A DNA stretch of 64,000 bases. It comes from Sulfitobacter sp. BSw21498 (GTDB lineage: Bacteria > Pseudomonadota > Alphaproteobacteria > Rhodobacterales > Rhodobacteraceae). The notes below the pieces were generated by a model. That model did no database searches, was not told where the DNA came from, and saw only the letters and a list, made by a program, of their open reading frames with translations. A program made the translations under genes and the position numbers. Location: assembly GCF_006064855.1 (NCBI RefSeq), contig NZ_CP040753.1:3026501-3090500 (forward strand). Direction: 5' to 3'. Of this stretch, positions 17,165 to 27,014 are shown piece after piece (positions within the stretch are counted from its first letter, which is position 1; each line of letters opens with the position of its first letter).

Positions 17165-17710
17165 TTATGCGTCCGGTGTTTCACGTGGCGGGCGGCCAAT
17201 GACATCGCGCAGGTCTTCGAGCTCGATGAAATTGTCGACCTGACGGCGTAATTCGTCAGAGATCATAGGCGGCTGGCTGCGGATTGTGCTGACGACAGAC
17301 ACGCGTACGCCCTGCCGTTGCAGGCTTTCCACCAGCGGGCGAAAATCCCCGTCACCGGAAAAGATCACGATATGGTCAAGATGTGGCGCGAGCTCCATCG
17401 CGTCGACCGCAAGCTCGATATCCATGTTGCCCTTAACTTTGCGGCGGCCCATGCTGTCCGTGTATTCTTTGGCGGGCTTGGTCACCATCGAGAACCCGTT
17501 GTAGTTCAGCCAGTCGACCAATGGTCGTATCGGCGAATATTCGTCATTCTCGAGCAGAGCCGTGTAATAAAACGCGCGCAACAGCTTCCCGCGCCGCATG
17601 AATTCCTGCCGCAACAGCTTGTAGTCGATATCAAAGCCCAGGTTCTTGGCGGCGGCGTACAGGTTGGAGCCGTCGATGAACAAAGCTAAGCGTTCGTCCT
17701 TGTAGAACAT
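17165..17710 (-). CDS. NYN-domain (LabA/DUF88-like) protein
   Basis: A 181-residue protein of the NYN family, whose PIN-like fold is associated with metal-dependent ribonucleases. Acidic residues expected at the metal site are present in LFIDGSNLY near the N-terminus, KGNMDIELAVDAM in the middle and IFSGDGDFRPLVE further on. The YKLLRQEFMRRGKLLRAFYY segment is typical of the LabA/DUF88 subgroup. The RNA substrate is unknown. The ATG at 17710 has AAAGG about eight bases upstream. It is divergent from folK with a 127-base gap. Confidence 0.86.
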   Translation of the reverse strand: MFYKDERLALFIDGSNLYAAAKNLGFDIDYKLLRQEFMRRGKLLRAFYYTALLENDEYSPIRPLVDWLNYNGFSMVTKPAKEYTDSMGRRKVKGNMDIELAVDAMELAPHLDHIVIFSGDGDFRPLVESLQRQGVRVSVVSTIRSQPPMISDELRRQVDNFIELEDLRDVIGRPPRETPDA

Positions 17711-17801
17711 GAAATGCCTTTCTAATACACGTCGTCCGGAAAAGTGCGTCGTGTAGCGCCGCTATAAAACGAAATGTTTCAAAATCAGTTTCCGACTTGA
17801 A

Positions 17802-17807
17802 TATAAT
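17802..17807 (+). promoter_or_regulatory. Likely -10 element of the folK promoter
   Basis: A perfect TATAAT 31 bases before the folK start. The corresponding -35 region (around 17779-17784, TCAAAA) is poor, so the promoter may be weak or activator-assisted. Confidence 0.4.
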
Positions 17808-17837
17808 ACTACCTAAGACTTTTTGAGGGGGCAGCAA

Positions 17838-18440
17838 GTGAAGACATTCGGTAAAGCCCGTGACGATGGAGTGGGAATCGGCAGGGAAGCGCTGATCGCC
17901 TTGGGGAGTAATCAATCTTCGGTTGCGGGAGGGCCCGCTGATACAGTGGTCAAGTCCCTTGAGGTGCTGGAAAACATGGCAGTACAAGTCGTCGCTGTTA
18001 GTCCGCTCTACTCAACCCATGCGTATCCGGCGGGGTCTGGCCCAAACTTTGTAAATACTACCGCAAGAATCAGATTCGGCGGTGAGGCCGATCAGATTTT
18101 AGCCATTCTTCACGCTGTAGAGGCGGAGTTGGGGCGCGAAAGGATAAACCGTTGGGGCCCCCGTACGGTGGATCTGGATTTGATCGCGATGGGGGATACG
18201 GTGTTGCCTGATGCAGAGATTCAGACCGTCTGGCGCGAGCTCGCTATCGAACAACAGTCGGTCCGCGCCCCTAAAGAACTGATCCTGCCGCACCCTCGTT
18301 TACAAGATCGCGCCTTCGTACTGGTGCCGCTTGCCGACATCGCGCCGGACTGGCGTCATCCGCTGATTGGCAAAACAGTTCAAGAGATGTTGAATGACCT
18401 ACCTGAGGCAGATAAAAAGGGGGTATGGCCCATGGAATAG
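17838..18440 (+). CDS. folK: 2-amino-4-hydroxy-6-hydroxymethyldihydropteridine pyrophosphokinase
   Basis: HPPK, 200 residues, transfers pyrophosphate from ATP to the pterin in folate synthesis. Motifs seen: ALIALGSNQ at the N-terminus, RWGPRTVDLDLIAMG with the magnesium-binding aspartates, and LILPHPRLQDRAFVL. The start is GTG at 17838, set by AGGGGG at 17826-17831 six bases upstream; an in-frame TTG at 17823 overlaps that site and is rejected. There is a 30-residue insertion between the catalytic motif and the HPR motif, which is common in alphaproteobacteria. It is followed by rpoZ after 70 bases. Confidence 0.94.
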   Translation: MKTFGKARDDGVGIGREALIALGSNQSSVAGGPADTVVKSLEVLENMAVQVVAVSPLYSTHAYPAGSGPNFVNTTARIRFGGEADQILAILHAVEAELGRERINRWGPRTVDLDLIAMGDTVLPDAEIQTVWRELAIEQQSVRAPKELILPHPRLQDRAFVLVPLADIAPDWRHPLIGKTVQEMLNDLPEADKKGVWPME

Positions 18441-18510
18441 GGCCTTGTAAATTCCGCCGATGGCTTCTAAATAGTCGGCTTCTTGCAGCATTCATGATTG
18501 GAGCACCCCC

Positions 18511-18864
18511 ATGGCCCGCGTCACTGTCGAAGATTGTGTAGATAAAGTGCCAAACCGGTTCGAGCTTGTCATGCTTGCCGCGCACCGTGCCCGCGAAATC
18601 GCGGCTGGTTCGCCGGTCACTGTTGATCGTGATAACGATAAGAACCCGGTCGTTTCCCTGCGCGAGATTGCAGATGAAACGCAGTCGGCTGACGATCTGC
18701 GTGAACGCCTGATCGAAAGCAATCAGAACCAAATCGAAGTTGATGAACCCGAAGAGGACGCGATGGCGCTTCTTATGGGGGCAGAACAAGATAAGCCCGA
18801 AGAGGACAGCATGTCCGAAGAAATGCTGCTGCGGCAGTTGATGGCGGCACAAGGGCAGGGCTAA
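18511..18864 (+). CDS. rpoZ: RNA polymerase omega subunit
   Basis: A 117-residue omega subunit. The N-terminal [28 protein letters not shown] is the universal motif that wraps the beta' C-terminus. The C-terminal half is acidic ([15 protein letters not shown] and similar), as in other alphaproteobacteria. Omega assists polymerase assembly and, in many bacteria, contributes to ppGpp binding. The next gene is the ppGpp synthetase/hydrolase, 36 bases downstream, a conserved pairing. Confidence 0.95.
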   Translation: MARVTVEDCVDKVPNRFELVMLAAHRAREIAAGSPVTVDRDNDKNPVVSLREIADETQSADDLRERLIESNQNQIEVDEPEEDAMALLMGAEQDKPEEDSMSEEMLLRQLMAAQGQG

Positions 18865-18900
18865 GGCCCCCGCCCTACGGGGCTTATAGGCAGGACAGGC

Positions 18901-21051
18901 ATGAATACCGCCGACATTACGGCTGAAGACCTTATCGCGCTTGTGCGCGCCTATAACCCTAAGACAAACGAGAATCAGATCCGGCTGGCCTATGAGTATG
19001 GCCAGCAGATGCACGATGGGCAGTTCCGCCATTCAGGGGAGCCCTATTTTACGCATCCGGTCTCTGTTGCGGCGATTCTGGCCGAACAGCAGCTGGACGA
19101 CGCGACCATCATCACCGCATTGTTGCACGACACGATCGAGGACACGAAAGCGTCCTATCGCAGCGTGGATGAAAAATTCGGGCGCGACGTGGCCGAGCTG
19201 GTCGATGGTGTGACCAAGCTGACCAACTTGCAGCTGAACTCTAACGAGACAAAGCAGGCCGAAAACTTTCGTAAGTTGTTTATGGCAATGTCGAAAGACC
19301 TGCGGGTTATTTTGGTTAAGTTGGCGGATCGACTGCATAATATGCGCACGATCAAGTCGATGCGCCCTGATAAGCAGATTCAGAAAGCACGCGAAACAAT
19401 GGATATCTATGCGCCTCTTGCGGGGCGTATGGGGATGCAATGGATGCGCGAAGAGCTTGAAGATCTGGCGTTCCGCGTACTCAACCCCGAGGGGCGGCAA
19501 TCCATCATCCGGCGGTTCATCACGCTGCAACGTGAAACCGGTGACGTGATCCAGCGCATTACCGGCGACATGCGTCACGAGCTTGAGAAGGCGGGAATAG
19601 AGGCCGAGGTCTTCGGCCGTGCGAAGAAGCCCTATTCGATCTGGCGGAAAATGCAGGAAAAGCAGCAATCTTTTTCCCGTTTATCGGATATTTACGGTTT
19701 CCGCGTTATCACTACGTCAGAGGATGAATGCTACCGCGCTCTTGGCACCATTCACCGACGCTGGCGGGCTGTTCCGGGACGGTTCAAGGATTATATCAGC
19801 CAGCCTAAAACCAACGGCTATCGGTCGATCCATACCACCGTTTCTGGTCGTGACGGTAAACGGGTCGAGGTGCAGATCAGAACGCGGCAGATGCATGATG
19901 TCGCCGAATCCGGTGTGGCGGCGCATTGGTCCTATCGTGACGGTGTACGGTCGCGAAACCCGTTCGCAGTCGATCCCGTGAAATGGGTCGCGCAGCTGAC
20001 AGAGCAGCTTGATTCTGAAGAAGATCACGAGGATTTCCTCGAGGCGGTCAAGCTCGAGATGTACGCCGACCAAGTGTTCTGTTTTACGCCCAAGGGCGAG
20101 GTGGTCAAACTGCCCCGTGGAGCCACGCCGATCGATTTCGCATATGCGATCCACACGCGAATCGGCGCTGCCTGCGTGGGGGCCAAGATCGACGGTATGC
20201 GCGTTCCGTTGTGGACGCGGGTGAAAAACGGACAGTCGATAGAGATTATTACCGCCCAAGGTCAAACACCGCAGGCAACGTGGCTGGATATTGCAACGAC
20301 CGGCAAGGCGAAAACGGCGATACGTCGGTCGCTGCGTGAATTGGATCGCGCGCGCTTTGTCAGTTTGGGGCGCGAATTGGCGCGCTCGGCTTTTGAGCAG
20401 ATGAATAAATCTGCGACAGAGAAAGTACTGCGCACCGCCGCGCGCAACCTCCGGCTGTCCAACGAGGAAGAGTTGCTGGCGCAACTTGGGTCGGCAGAAC
20501 TGTCGGGTCAAGAAGTGGTGCAAGCCGTCTATCCCAACCTGCGCCCCAAACCCGGCGAACATGTCGACCGCAAACGGGCGGTTGTCGGTTTGGAGGCGGG
20601 TCAATCCTTTGATCGGGCCCCGTGCTGTCAGGCGCTTCCAGGGGAACGTATTGTCGGGATTACCTTCCGCGGGCAGGGCGTGAAAATACACACGATCGAC
20701 TGCGAACGCCTGTCGCATTACGAGGACCAGCCCGAACGCTGGCTGGATCTGCGGTGGCACGATGGCCCGCATCCGGCGATCTATGGCGCGACGCTGGATC
20801 TGACCATCGGCAATGGCGCAGGGGTCTTGGGGCGGATCTGTACCCTGATCGGGCAATCCTCGGCCAATATCGCGGATTTAGAATTTTTGGACCGCAAGCC
20901 TGACTTTTTCCGGTTGCTGATCTACGTAGAGCTGCGAGACATTGCACATCTGCATTCTTTGATCCCCATGCTGGAGGCCGAGAGCGAAGTGGCCGAGATC
21001 AGCCGATATCGGAACCCCGATTTGTTCAAGGCAGGCAGCAAAGACGCATGA
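18901..21051 (+). CDS. spoT: Bifunctional (p)ppGpp synthetase/hydrolase (Rsh)
   Basis: A 716-residue long RSH protein. An HD hydrolase domain is at about 30-180 with the metal motif HDTIED at 76-81 (histidine 76, aspartates 77 and 81, glutamate 80), so hydrolysis should be active. A synthetase domain with RFKDYISQPKTNGYRSIHT lies at about 230-350. A TGS domain is at about 390-450, and a C-terminal ACT domain (LTIGNGAGVLGRICTLIGQ) ends the protein. Alphaproteobacteria carry one such enzyme that controls the stringent response. It is co-oriented with rpoZ and precedes DUF2062 and pdxJ. Confidence 0.96.
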   Translation: MNTADITAEDLIALVRAYNPKTNENQIRLAYEYGQQMHDGQFRHSGEPYFTHPVSVAAILAEQQLDDATIITALLHDTIEDTKASYRSVDEKFGRDVAELVDGVTKLTNLQLNSNETKQAENFRKLFMAMSKDLRVILVKLADRLHNMRTIKSMRPDKQIQKARETMDIYAPLAGRMGMQWMREELEDLAFRVLNPEGRQSIIRRFITLQRETGDVIQRITGDMRHELEKAGIEAEVFGRAKKPYSIWRKMQEKQQSFSRLSDIYGFRVITTSEDECYRALGTIHRRWRAVPGRFKDYISQPKTNGYRSIHTTVSGRDGKRVEVQIRTRQMHDVAESGVAAHWSYRDGVRSRNPFAVDPVKWVAQLTEQLDSEEDHEDFLEAVKLEMYADQVFCFTPKGEVVKLPRGATPIDFAYAIHTRIGAACVGAKIDGMRVPLWTRVKNGQSIEIITAQGQTPQATWLDIATTGKAKTAIRRSLRELDRARFVSLGRELARSAFEQMNKSATEKVLRTAARNLRLSNEEELLAQLGSAELSGQEVVQAVYPNLRPKPGEHVDRKRAVVGLEAGQSFDRAPCCQALPGERIVGITFRGQGVKIHTIDCERLSHYEDQPERWLDLRWHDGPHPAIYGATLDLTIGNGAGVLGRICTLIGQSSANIADLEFLDRKPDFFRLLIYVELRDIAHLHSLIPMLEAESEVAEISRYRNPDLFKAGSKDA

Positions 21052-21085
21052 TCCGCCCGGACTGCGCTGACCCAAGGACGAACTG

Positions 21086-21781
21086 TTGATCTTCAAACGC
21101 CGCGATCCAAAGCCGACAGTGCGCGCGATGGCTGAATTCATGTGGCCTCGGGGTGGTTGGACGCGGGCGTTCCACTATGTCAAACACCGTATGCGCCGGT
21201 TGCCTGATACGCCCGAACGGATTGCACGCGGGATATGGGCCGGGATTTTCACGACATTCACGCCGTTTTACGGGATGCATTTTATAGTTGCGGCGTTGGT
21301 GTCGCGGATGATGCGGGGCAATCTGCTGGCGGCGCTGATGGGGACGTTTTTTGGCAACCCACTGACCTATGTGCCAATTGGATTGTCATCGCTGTCGATG
21401 GGGCACTGGATACTCGGGTCTCAGATGCAGACGGGCGAACACCGGTCATTCGGCGGCAAGTTTTTTGACGCTGGACACGATTTGTTGGCCAATTTTATCG
21501 CGATGCTAACGAACCGGGACATGGATTGGTCCGGGCTTGAGGTATTCTGGCATCAGGTGTTTTATCCGTATTTGATCGGGGGCATTGTGCCCGGCATGAT
21601 CTGCGCGACAATCGCGTATTATCTGGCTGTGCCGTTGCTTCGGGCCTATCAAAAACGACGCAAGGGCGCGATTAAGGCCAAGTTTGACTCGTTGAAGAAA
21701 AAAGCCTCGGCCAAGGCAGAGGCGAAACGCAAGGCAGAGCAGGCGGCTCTGAAGGGGAAAGACCATGGCGGCACAAGGTAA
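21086..21781 (+). CDS. DUF2062 membrane protein
   Basis: A 231-residue protein of the DUF2062 family. The family pattern is seen in [25 protein letters not shown] and [19 protein letters not shown], with three hydrophobic helices, a third near 165-190 ([21 protein letters not shown]) and a lysine/alanine-rich C-terminal tail. Function is unknown; such proteins are often close to rel/pdxJ/acpS in alphaproteobacteria. The start is TTG at 21086, supported by AAGGA at 21074-21078 with a seven-base spacer and no ATG nearby. The end overlaps pdxJ by 17 bases. Confidence 0.85.
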   Translation: MIFKRRDPKPTVRAMAEFMWPRGGWTRAFHYVKHRMRRLPDTPERIARGIWAGIFTTFTPFYGMHFIVAALVSRMMRGNLLAALMGTFFGNPLTYVPIGLSSLSMGHWILGSQMQTGEHRSFGGKFFDAGHDLLANFIAMLTNRDMDWSGLEVFWHQVFYPYLIGGIVPGMICATIAYYLAVPLLRAYQKRRKGAIKAKFDSLKKKASAKAEAKRKAEQAALKGKDHGGTR

Positions 21782-22517
21782 GCTTCGGCTGGGTGTAAAT
21801 ATTGACCACGTGGCAACTGTGCGGAATGCGCGCGGTGGTGCCTATCCTGATCCGCTGCGTGCTGCTCGGGCCGCGCAGGAGGCGGGGGCCGACGGGATTA
21901 CGGCACACCTGCGCGAGGATCGCCGTCACATCACGGATGCCGATATCGAGGGTCTGCAAGAGGTGCTGACCGTGCCGCTGAACTTTGAAATGGCAGCCAC
22001 CGAAGAGATGCAGGCCATCGCCTTGCGCCACAAACCCCATGCGGTTTGCATCGTGCCCGAAAAGCGCGAGGAGCGGACCACCGAGGGCGGTTTGGAAGTG
22101 GCGCGCGAAGAAAACCGGTTGGCGCACTTCATTGCCCCGCTGCGCGAAGCAGGTAGCCGCGTCAGCATCTTTATCGCCGCCGACCAGCGTCAGATCGAAG
22201 CCGCGAACCGCATCGGGGCCGAAGTGATCGAGCTGCACACCGGTGCGTATTGCGACGCCTATGCCGAAGGGCATTGGGAAGAAGCGCAGAAAGAACTTCA
22301 AAAGCTCGAGGAAATGTCGAAATTTGCGCATGATCTGGGGCTTGAAGTGCACGCAGGCCACGGGCTGACCTATGACACCGTGAGCCCGATCGCCGCCTTC
22401 CCTGAAGTGCAAGAGCTGAACATCGGACACTTCCTAATCGGCGAGGCAATCTTTCTGGGGCTTGGTCCCGCCATCGCCGAGATGCGCCGCCTGATGGATG
22501 ACGCCCGCAAGGGCTGA
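21765..22517 (+). CDS. pdxJ: Pyridoxine 5'-phosphate synthase
   Basis: A 250-residue TIM-barrel enzyme that condenses 1-deoxyxylulose 5-phosphate with 3-amino-2-oxopropyl phosphate to pyridoxine phosphate. Family motifs seen: [53 protein letters not shown] and [11 protein letters not shown]. The length is usual. Its start lies within the last codons of the DUF2062 gene, and AAGG lies upstream there. acpS follows after nine bases. Confidence 0.97.
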   Translation: MAAQGKLRLGVNIDHVATVRNARGGAYPDPLRAARAAQEAGADGITAHLREDRRHITDADIEGLQEVLTVPLNFEMAATEEMQAIALRHKPHAVCIVPEKREERTTEGGLEVAREENRLAHFIAPLREAGSRVSIFIAADQRQIEAANRIGAEVIELHTGAYCDAYAEGHWEEAQKELQKLEEMSKFAHDLGLEVHAGHGLTYDTVSPIAAFPEVQELNIGHFLIGEAIFLGLGPAIAEMRRLMDDARKG

Positions 22518-22526
22518 GGGCGCGGC

Positions 22527-22934
22527 ATGATTTTAGGCATTGGGACTGACCTTGCGAATATCGAACGGATTCAAGGCACGCTGGACCGCTTTGGTGACCG
22601 TTTTAGAAATCGCGTATTTACCGAAGTTGAACAGCAAAAGGCTGAACGGCGGCGCGATATCGCGGGGACCTATGCCAAGCGATGGGCTGCCAAGGAGGCT
22701 TGTTCAAAGGCACTTGGTACCGGACTGCGCATGGGGATCGCATGGCGGGACATGGCCGTGAGCAATCTTCGAACCGGCCAGCCGGTGATGGAAGTGACCG
22801 GTTGGGCCGCAGAACGTCTGGCCGAAATGACACCCGAAGGACATGAGGCGATCATTCATGTCACGTTGACCGACGATCACCCTTGGGCCCAGGCATTTGT
22901 CGTCATCGAAGCCCGCCCCAAGGCAGGTATCTAG
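22527..22934 (+). CDS. acpS: Holo-[acyl carrier protein] synthase
   Basis: A 135-residue phosphopantetheinyl transferase that activates acyl carrier protein. It begins with the conserved [15 protein letters not shown] carrying the magnesium-binding aspartate and has [16 protein letters not shown], the second signature with the catalytic glutamate and lysine. It lies in the pdxJ-acpS-lepB-rnc-era-recO string that is conserved in many proteobacteria. Confidence 0.96.
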   Translation: MILGIGTDLANIERIQGTLDRFGDRFRNRVFTEVEQQKAERRRDIAGTYAKRWAAKEACSKALGTGLRMGIAWRDMAVSNLRTGQPVMEVTGWAAERLAEMTPEGHEAIIHVTLTDDHPWAQAFVVIEARPKAGI

Positions 22935-23045
22935 CCGCAACGGCAAATCATGGCCCAATCGGTCGATGGATCGGGGGCGGGGTTGCTTGACTTGCGGCAA
23001 TGGCACCCGCATGTAACGCTCGAACGCATGAACAGGAGCGCCAAA

Positions 23046-23882
23046 ATGGCCGCCAAAGAGAAAACCGGCAACGCCTTTGTCGAAACCATCAAAACGATTG
23101 TCTATGCGCTGTTGATTGCGGGTGTCTTCCGGACCCTGTTTTTCCAGCCGTTCTGGATTCCGTCAGGGTCGATGAAAGAGACGCTGTTGATCGGTGATTT
23201 CCTGTTCGTGAACAAAATGGCTTATGGCTATTCCTACGCGTCCTGCCCCAGCGTGATGATGCCCCGTTTCGGCATAGAAGTGGACGCGAAGGATATTTGC
23301 GGCGTGTTTGATGGCGACAACACACGTCTGTTCGGATCCGAGCCTGAGCGCGGGGATGTCGTTGTTTTCCGTCATCCTGTATCGGGCCGCGACTATATCA
23401 AACGTCTGATTGGGTTGCCGGGCGATAAGATCCAGGTCACCGATGGAACAGTAAGCATCAATGGCACCGCGGTCGAGCTGCGTGATGATGGTGTTTTCGA
23501 AGAAGTCATGGACCGGCAAGGACCGCAGGGTATGCGTCCACGCTGTGAAAATGGTGCGGTCGGTGCCGGTGGGATGTGTAACAAGACCCGCCAGATCGAA
23601 GTTTTGCCCAATGGCGTAGAGCACCCGATCTTGAACATCGGTAATCAAGCGTCGGACAACACCGGAGTGTATTCGGTGCCGGAAGGGCATTACTTTTTCA
23701 TGGGCGATAACCGCGATAATTCGGCCGATAGCCGTCTGGCGCAACAAGCCGGTGGCGTGGGTTTTGTCCCGTTTGAGAATCTAATTGGGCGCGCGGATCG
23801 GATCATGTTCAGTTCGGGGGGGCGGTCCATGCTGTTCTTCTGGACGTGGCGTGGCGATCGTTTCTTTAAGGCGGTCAAGTGA
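23046..23882 (+). CDS. lepB: Signal peptidase I
   Basis: A 278-residue inner-membrane serine protease that removes signal peptides. One N-terminal membrane helix ([17 protein letters not shown]) precedes IPSGSM with nucleophile serine 42. Lysine 119 in [12 protein letters not shown] is the general base, and [11 protein letters not shown] is the third box. The periplasmic domain contains two cysteine pairs (ASCPS / KDICG and RCENG / GMCNK) that could form disulfides. The ATG at 23046 is chosen because AGGAG ends seven bases upstream; earlier in-frame starts at 22950 and 23028 would add a long or poorly supported leader. The rnc start overlaps its stop. Confidence 0.95.
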   Translation: MAAKEKTGNAFVETIKTIVYALLIAGVFRTLFFQPFWIPSGSMKETLLIGDFLFVNKMAYGYSYASCPSVMMPRFGIEVDAKDICGVFDGDNTRLFGSEPERGDVVVFRHPVSGRDYIKRLIGLPGDKIQVTDGTVSINGTAVELRDDGVFEEVMDRQGPQGMRPRCENGAVGAGGMCNKTRQIEVLPNGVEHPILNIGNQASDNTGVYSVPEGHYFFMGDNRDNSADSRLAQQAGGVGFVPFENLIGRADRIMFSSGGRSMLFFWTWRGDRFFKAVK

Positions 23883-24565
23883 AGTTAAACGCTGATCTCC
23901 GGGCCTTTGAGGGCCGTATCGGGTACCACTTTACCAAGCCCGAGCTGTTGAATCGTGCGGTGACCCACGCCTCTATGTCGTCGGCCAACCGCGACGATAA
24001 CCAGCGGCTTGAGTTTCTGGGCGACCGCGTCTTGGGGCTGGTGATGGCCGAAGCGCTGCTTAACCTTGATCCCGCCGCGACCGAAGGCCAGCTGGCCCCG
24101 CGGTTCAACGCGCTGGTACGCAAAGAAGCCTGTGCGGAGGTCGCGCGCGAAATCGACATGGGGGCTGTGCTCAAGCTCGGTCGCTCTGAGATGCTATCAG
24201 GCGGTCGGCGCAAGCAGGCATTGTTGGGCGACGCGATCGAGGCTATAATCGCAGCTGTCTATCTAGATGGCGGGTTTGACGAGTCCAGAGCGTTGATCCT
24301 GCGGCTGTGGGGTCCGCGGGTACTGCAGGTCAAGCAAGACGCCCGCGATGCCAAAACCGCGTTGCAGGAATGGGCACAGGCGCGCGGCTTGCCGCCCCCC
24401 GCCTATGTCCAGACTGACCGGCAGGGGCCAGACCACGCCCCTGTGTTTACCATCACTGCCCGTATTGAAAGCGGGGCCAGCGCCGTTGCGTCCGCCCCTT
24501 CGAAACGTCAGGCCGAACAGGCCGCTGCCAAGACGCTCTTGGCCCAATTGGAGAGACCCTCATGA
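23879..24565 (+). CDS. rnc: Ribonuclease III
   Basis: A 228-residue double-strand RNA endonuclease. The signature [17 protein letters not shown] carries the catalytic acidic residues, with [16 protein letters not shown] as the second acidic cluster. A C-terminal dsRNA-binding domain ([17 protein letters not shown] to [13 protein letters not shown]) follows. The start is GTG at 23879, which overlaps the lepB stop by four bases; no ATG suits the family N-terminus. It processes rRNA and structured mRNAs. The stop overlaps era by four bases. Confidence 0.96.
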   Translation: MKLNADLRAFEGRIGYHFTKPELLNRAVTHASMSSANRDDNQRLEFLGDRVLGLVMAEALLNLDPAATEGQLAPRFNALVRKEACAEVAREIDMGAVLKLGRSEMLSGGRRKQALLGDAIEAIIAAVYLDGGFDESRALILRLWGPRVLQVKQDARDAKTALQEWAQARGLPPPAYVQTDRQGPDHAPVFTITARIESGASAVASAPSKRQAEQAAAKTLLAQLERPS

Positions 24566-25470
24566 CCACGCGCGCCGGATTTATCGCCCTGATAGGCGAG
24601 CCCAACGCGGGCAAATCGACGTTGCTGAACCGCATGGTCGGCGCGAAAGTGTCGATTGTGACCCATAAGGTGCAAACCACACGCGCCCGGATCCGCGGCG
24701 TTGCGATGGAAGGGCAAAGCCAGCTTGTGTTCGTGGACACGCCCGGCCTGTTCCAACCCCGCCGTCGTCTGGATCGCGCCATGGTGGCTGCTGCTTGGGG
24801 GGGCGCTGCAGATGCAGATATTGTCATCCTGCTGATCGAAGCCAATCGCGGCATCACCGAAGGTGTGGAACGAATTCTCGAAGGTTTGGCCGACATCGGC
24901 AAGGGACGTAAAGTCGCGCTGGCGATCAATAAAATTGACCGCGTTGATGCACCGGTTTTGCTGGGTCTCAGCAAAGAGATGAACGACCGCTATAATTTCG
25001 TCGGGACCTTCATGATTTCAGCCGAGCGCGGGCATGGTGTCGATACGTTGCGCCATTGGCTTGCAGCCGAGTTGCCCGAGAGCCCATGGCTTTACCCCGA
25101 AGATCAGATCGCCGACCTGCCGATGCGCATGATTGCTGCCGAAATGACCCGAGAAAAGCTGATCCTTCGCCTGCACCAAGAGCTGCCGTACCAGCTGACG
25201 GTTGAGACCGAGAACTGGGAAGAGCGCAAGGATGGGTCGGCGCGGGTAGATCAACTGATCTATGTGGTGCGTGACGGGCACAAAGGTATTGTGCTGGGCA
25301 ACAAGGGCGAAACAATCAAGTCCGTCAGCAAAGCCGCGCGCGAAGAGCTCGAAGAGTTTCTGGGTCGAAAGGTTCATCTATTCCTGCAGGTCAAGGTGCG
25401 CCCGAACTGGCTCGACGAGGCGGAGCGCTACTCTGAAATGGGGTTGGAGTTCAAAGACGGCAATGTCTAG
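24562..25470 (+). CDS. era: GTPase Era
   Basis: A 302-residue GTPase that assists 30S ribosome maturation. The G domain has GEPNAGKST at 12-20, the switch region [12 protein letters not shown] and NKID. The C-terminal KH domain ([18 protein letters not shown], then [17 protein letters not shown]) binds the 3' end of 16S rRNA. It overlaps rnc by ATGA, the classical rnc-era coupling. Confidence 0.97.
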   Translation: MTTRAGFIALIGEPNAGKSTLLNRMVGAKVSIVTHKVQTTRARIRGVAMEGQSQLVFVDTPGLFQPRRRLDRAMVAAAWGGAADADIVILLIEANRGITEGVERILEGLADIGKGRKVALAINKIDRVDAPVLLGLSKEMNDRYNFVGTFMISAERGHGVDTLRHWLAAELPESPWLYPEDQIADLPMRMIAAEMTREKLILRLHQELPYQLTVETENWEERKDGSARVDQLIYVVRDGHKGIVLGNKGETIKSVSKAAREELEEFLGRKVHLFLQVKVRPNWLDEAERYSEMGLEFKDGNV

Positions 25471-25530
25471 GTTTGGTGCAACCCGACCCTTCGGGGAGGA
25501 TTTCTCACCATTTGGAAGCAAGGGCCTGTC

Positions 25531-25860
25531 ATGGTCCGGCTGACGGCGCGGTTCTGGGTCGACGCCTATTTCGCGCGGCTGCGGGTCTATGATATACCGG
25601 CGTTTGTTGTCGCGCACGGGGATGACACCGGCGGCGCGGTTCTGGTGAAGCTGGCCACATTAGATGGAAATGCACAGCTTTTTCATAAAAGCTTTGATTT
25701 GATCAGTGGCGAACGGAGCTGGGTCGAGATGACAAGCGGCCAAGAGCCCGATGTCGATGAGTCGATCAGTCGGCAACGTGGCTATGACCCGGATCTATGG
25801 GTGATCGAAGTCGAAGACCGGCAAGGCCGGCATCTGTTGCACGAGGATGGTCTGAGCTGA
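25531..25860 (+). CDS. DUF1491 family protein
   Basis: A 109-residue soluble protein. [25 protein letters not shown] and [16 protein letters not shown] are characteristic of DUF1491, a small alphaproteobacterial family without known function usually located between era and recO. The stop codon overlaps the recO start by one base (TGATG), so it is coupled to recO. A 60-base gap separates it from era. Confidence 0.85.
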   Translation: MVRLTARFWVDAYFARLRVYDIPAFVVAHGDDTGGAVLVKLATLDGNAQLFHKSFDLISGERSWVEMTSGQEPDVDESISRQRGYDPDLWVIEVEDRQGRHLLHEDGLS

Positions 25861-26585
25861 TGGAGTGGCGCGATCAGGGCATTTTGCTGAGCACGCGCCG
25901 CCACGGCGAAACATCGGCGATTATCCAGGTTTTTACGCCAGAACGCGGGCGTCACGCCGGAATCGTGCGCGGCGGCACTAGCCGCAAGATCGCGCCAATT
26001 CTGCAGCCGGGTGCCCAGTTGGATGTCTCTTGGCGCGCACGATTGGAAGACCACATCGGTGCTTTTACTGTCGAGCCCGTGCGGAGCCGAGCCGCATTGG
26101 CGATGAACGACAGGATGAGCCTCGCGGGATTGAATGCCGTGACAGGTTTGCTGGTTTTTGCGCTGCCTGAACGCGAGCCCCATACACCGCTATACCGGCG
26201 AACCGAAACGTTGCTGGACCTTCTGGGACAGGGGGACCTGTGGCCGCTTGCCTATCTTCAGTGGGAAATCAGTTTACTAGACGAACTGGGCTACGGGCTT
26301 GATCTTAGCGTTTGTGCTGTAACCGGACGGACAAGCGGGTTGATCTTCGTGTCGCCAAAAACGGGTCGTGCCGTCACGCGGGAGGGGGCTGGAGAGTGGG
26401 TGGACAAAATGTTGCCGCTGTCGCCGGTGCTCCGTGGTGAGGGTGATGCGAGCGACGCAGATATTGCGTTGGCGTTCAAAACTACGGGCTACTTTCTAGA
26501 ACGGCATCTGGCGCGAGATCTTGGGGGAAGGCCCTTGCCTGAGGCGCGAGCGCGATACGTGGAGGCCTTCAGTCGGCAGCGATAA
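25860..26585 (+). CDS. recO: DNA repair protein RecO
   Basis: A 241-residue recombination mediator that, with RecR, loads RecA on gapped DNA. The OB-fold N-terminus ([32 protein letters not shown] read in parts) is clear, and the helical middle contains [32 protein letters not shown]. The zinc-binding region is reduced to [22 protein letters not shown], with a single cysteine instead of a full set, as often in alphaproteobacteria. The ATG at 25860 is fixed by overlap with the DUF1491 stop. The 3' end overlaps the convergent META gene by 17 bases. Confidence 0.93.
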   Translation: MEWRDQGILLSTRRHGETSAIIQVFTPERGRHAGIVRGGTSRKIAPILQPGAQLDVSWRARLEDHIGAFTVEPVRSRAALAMNDRMSLAGLNAVTGLLVFALPEREPHTPLYRRTETLLDLLGQGDLWPLAYLQWEISLLDELGYGLDLSVCAVTGRTSGLIFVSPKTGRAVTREGAGEWVDKMLPLSPVLRGEGDASDADIALAFKTTGYFLERHLARDLGGRPLPEARARYVEAFSRQR

Positions 26586-26964
26586 ACACCATATTAAGGT
26601 TCTCGGTGTTAGAAAGGATCATTACATTATCCAGTATTTCGATAACTGTGGTGCGTTCGAGCGCGTTGGTGAGTGATTTTTCGTGCTGCAGGTCAGGGCA
26701 GGATCTTTTGGTGGAGGATACGAGCGTGACTGAGAACCACGGATAGGGCACTGTATTCGACGCGGTGATCCGGTTGCACGGGCCTTGGATGGTGATTGTT
26801 TCTGCGGCTAGGAAGGACAGCGTCGCGTTTGCCGGGAACGGGACGCCGTTCACCTCCTGTAGATCCCAAAGCCGGTCTGCCGCGCCATATGCCCGAGCGG
26901 TTTCATCCCGACTGCACAGGTTTGTCAGAGCCGCCATAAGTAGTAGAGGGATGAATTTGAACAT
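26569..26964 (-). CDS. Exported META-domain (HslJ-like) protein
   Basis: A 131-residue protein with an N-terminal hydrophobic signal ([17 protein letters not shown]). The cysteine at 17 does not sit in a canonical lipobox, so lipidation is uncertain. The mature part follows the META/HslJ pattern: [31 protein letters not shown], and a [14 protein letters not shown] helix with the second cysteine. META-domain proteins are periplasmic or outer-membrane anchored, and some are heat-shock linked; the molecular role is unclear. The gene overlaps the recO 3' end in antisense by 17 bases and lies downstream of mcd on the same strand. Confidence 0.72.
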   Translation of the reverse strand: MFKFIPLLLMAALTNLCSRDETARAYGAADRLWDLQEVNGVPFPANATLSFLAAETITIQGPCNRITASNTVPYPWFSVTLVSSTKRSCPDLQHEKSLTNALERTTVIEILDNVMILSNTENLNMVFIAAD

Positions 26965-26976
26965 GCTCGGTGCGAA

Positions 26977-27008
26977 AGCGGCCCGACGGTGTTAGCCATC
27001 AGGCCGCT
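26977..27008 (-). terminator. Possible weak terminator after mcd
   Basis: AGCGGCC (26977-26983) pairs with GGCCGCT (27002-27008) around an 18-base loop. On the minus strand it is followed only by CTTTCG, so it is a weak candidate at best. Confidence 0.3.
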
Positions 27009-27014
27009 GTGACA

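Noticed and set aside
22987..23016. TTGACT before lepB as a promoter
   Set aside because: A 19-base spacer would be needed to reach a four-of-six -10, and the genes around it look like one transcript.
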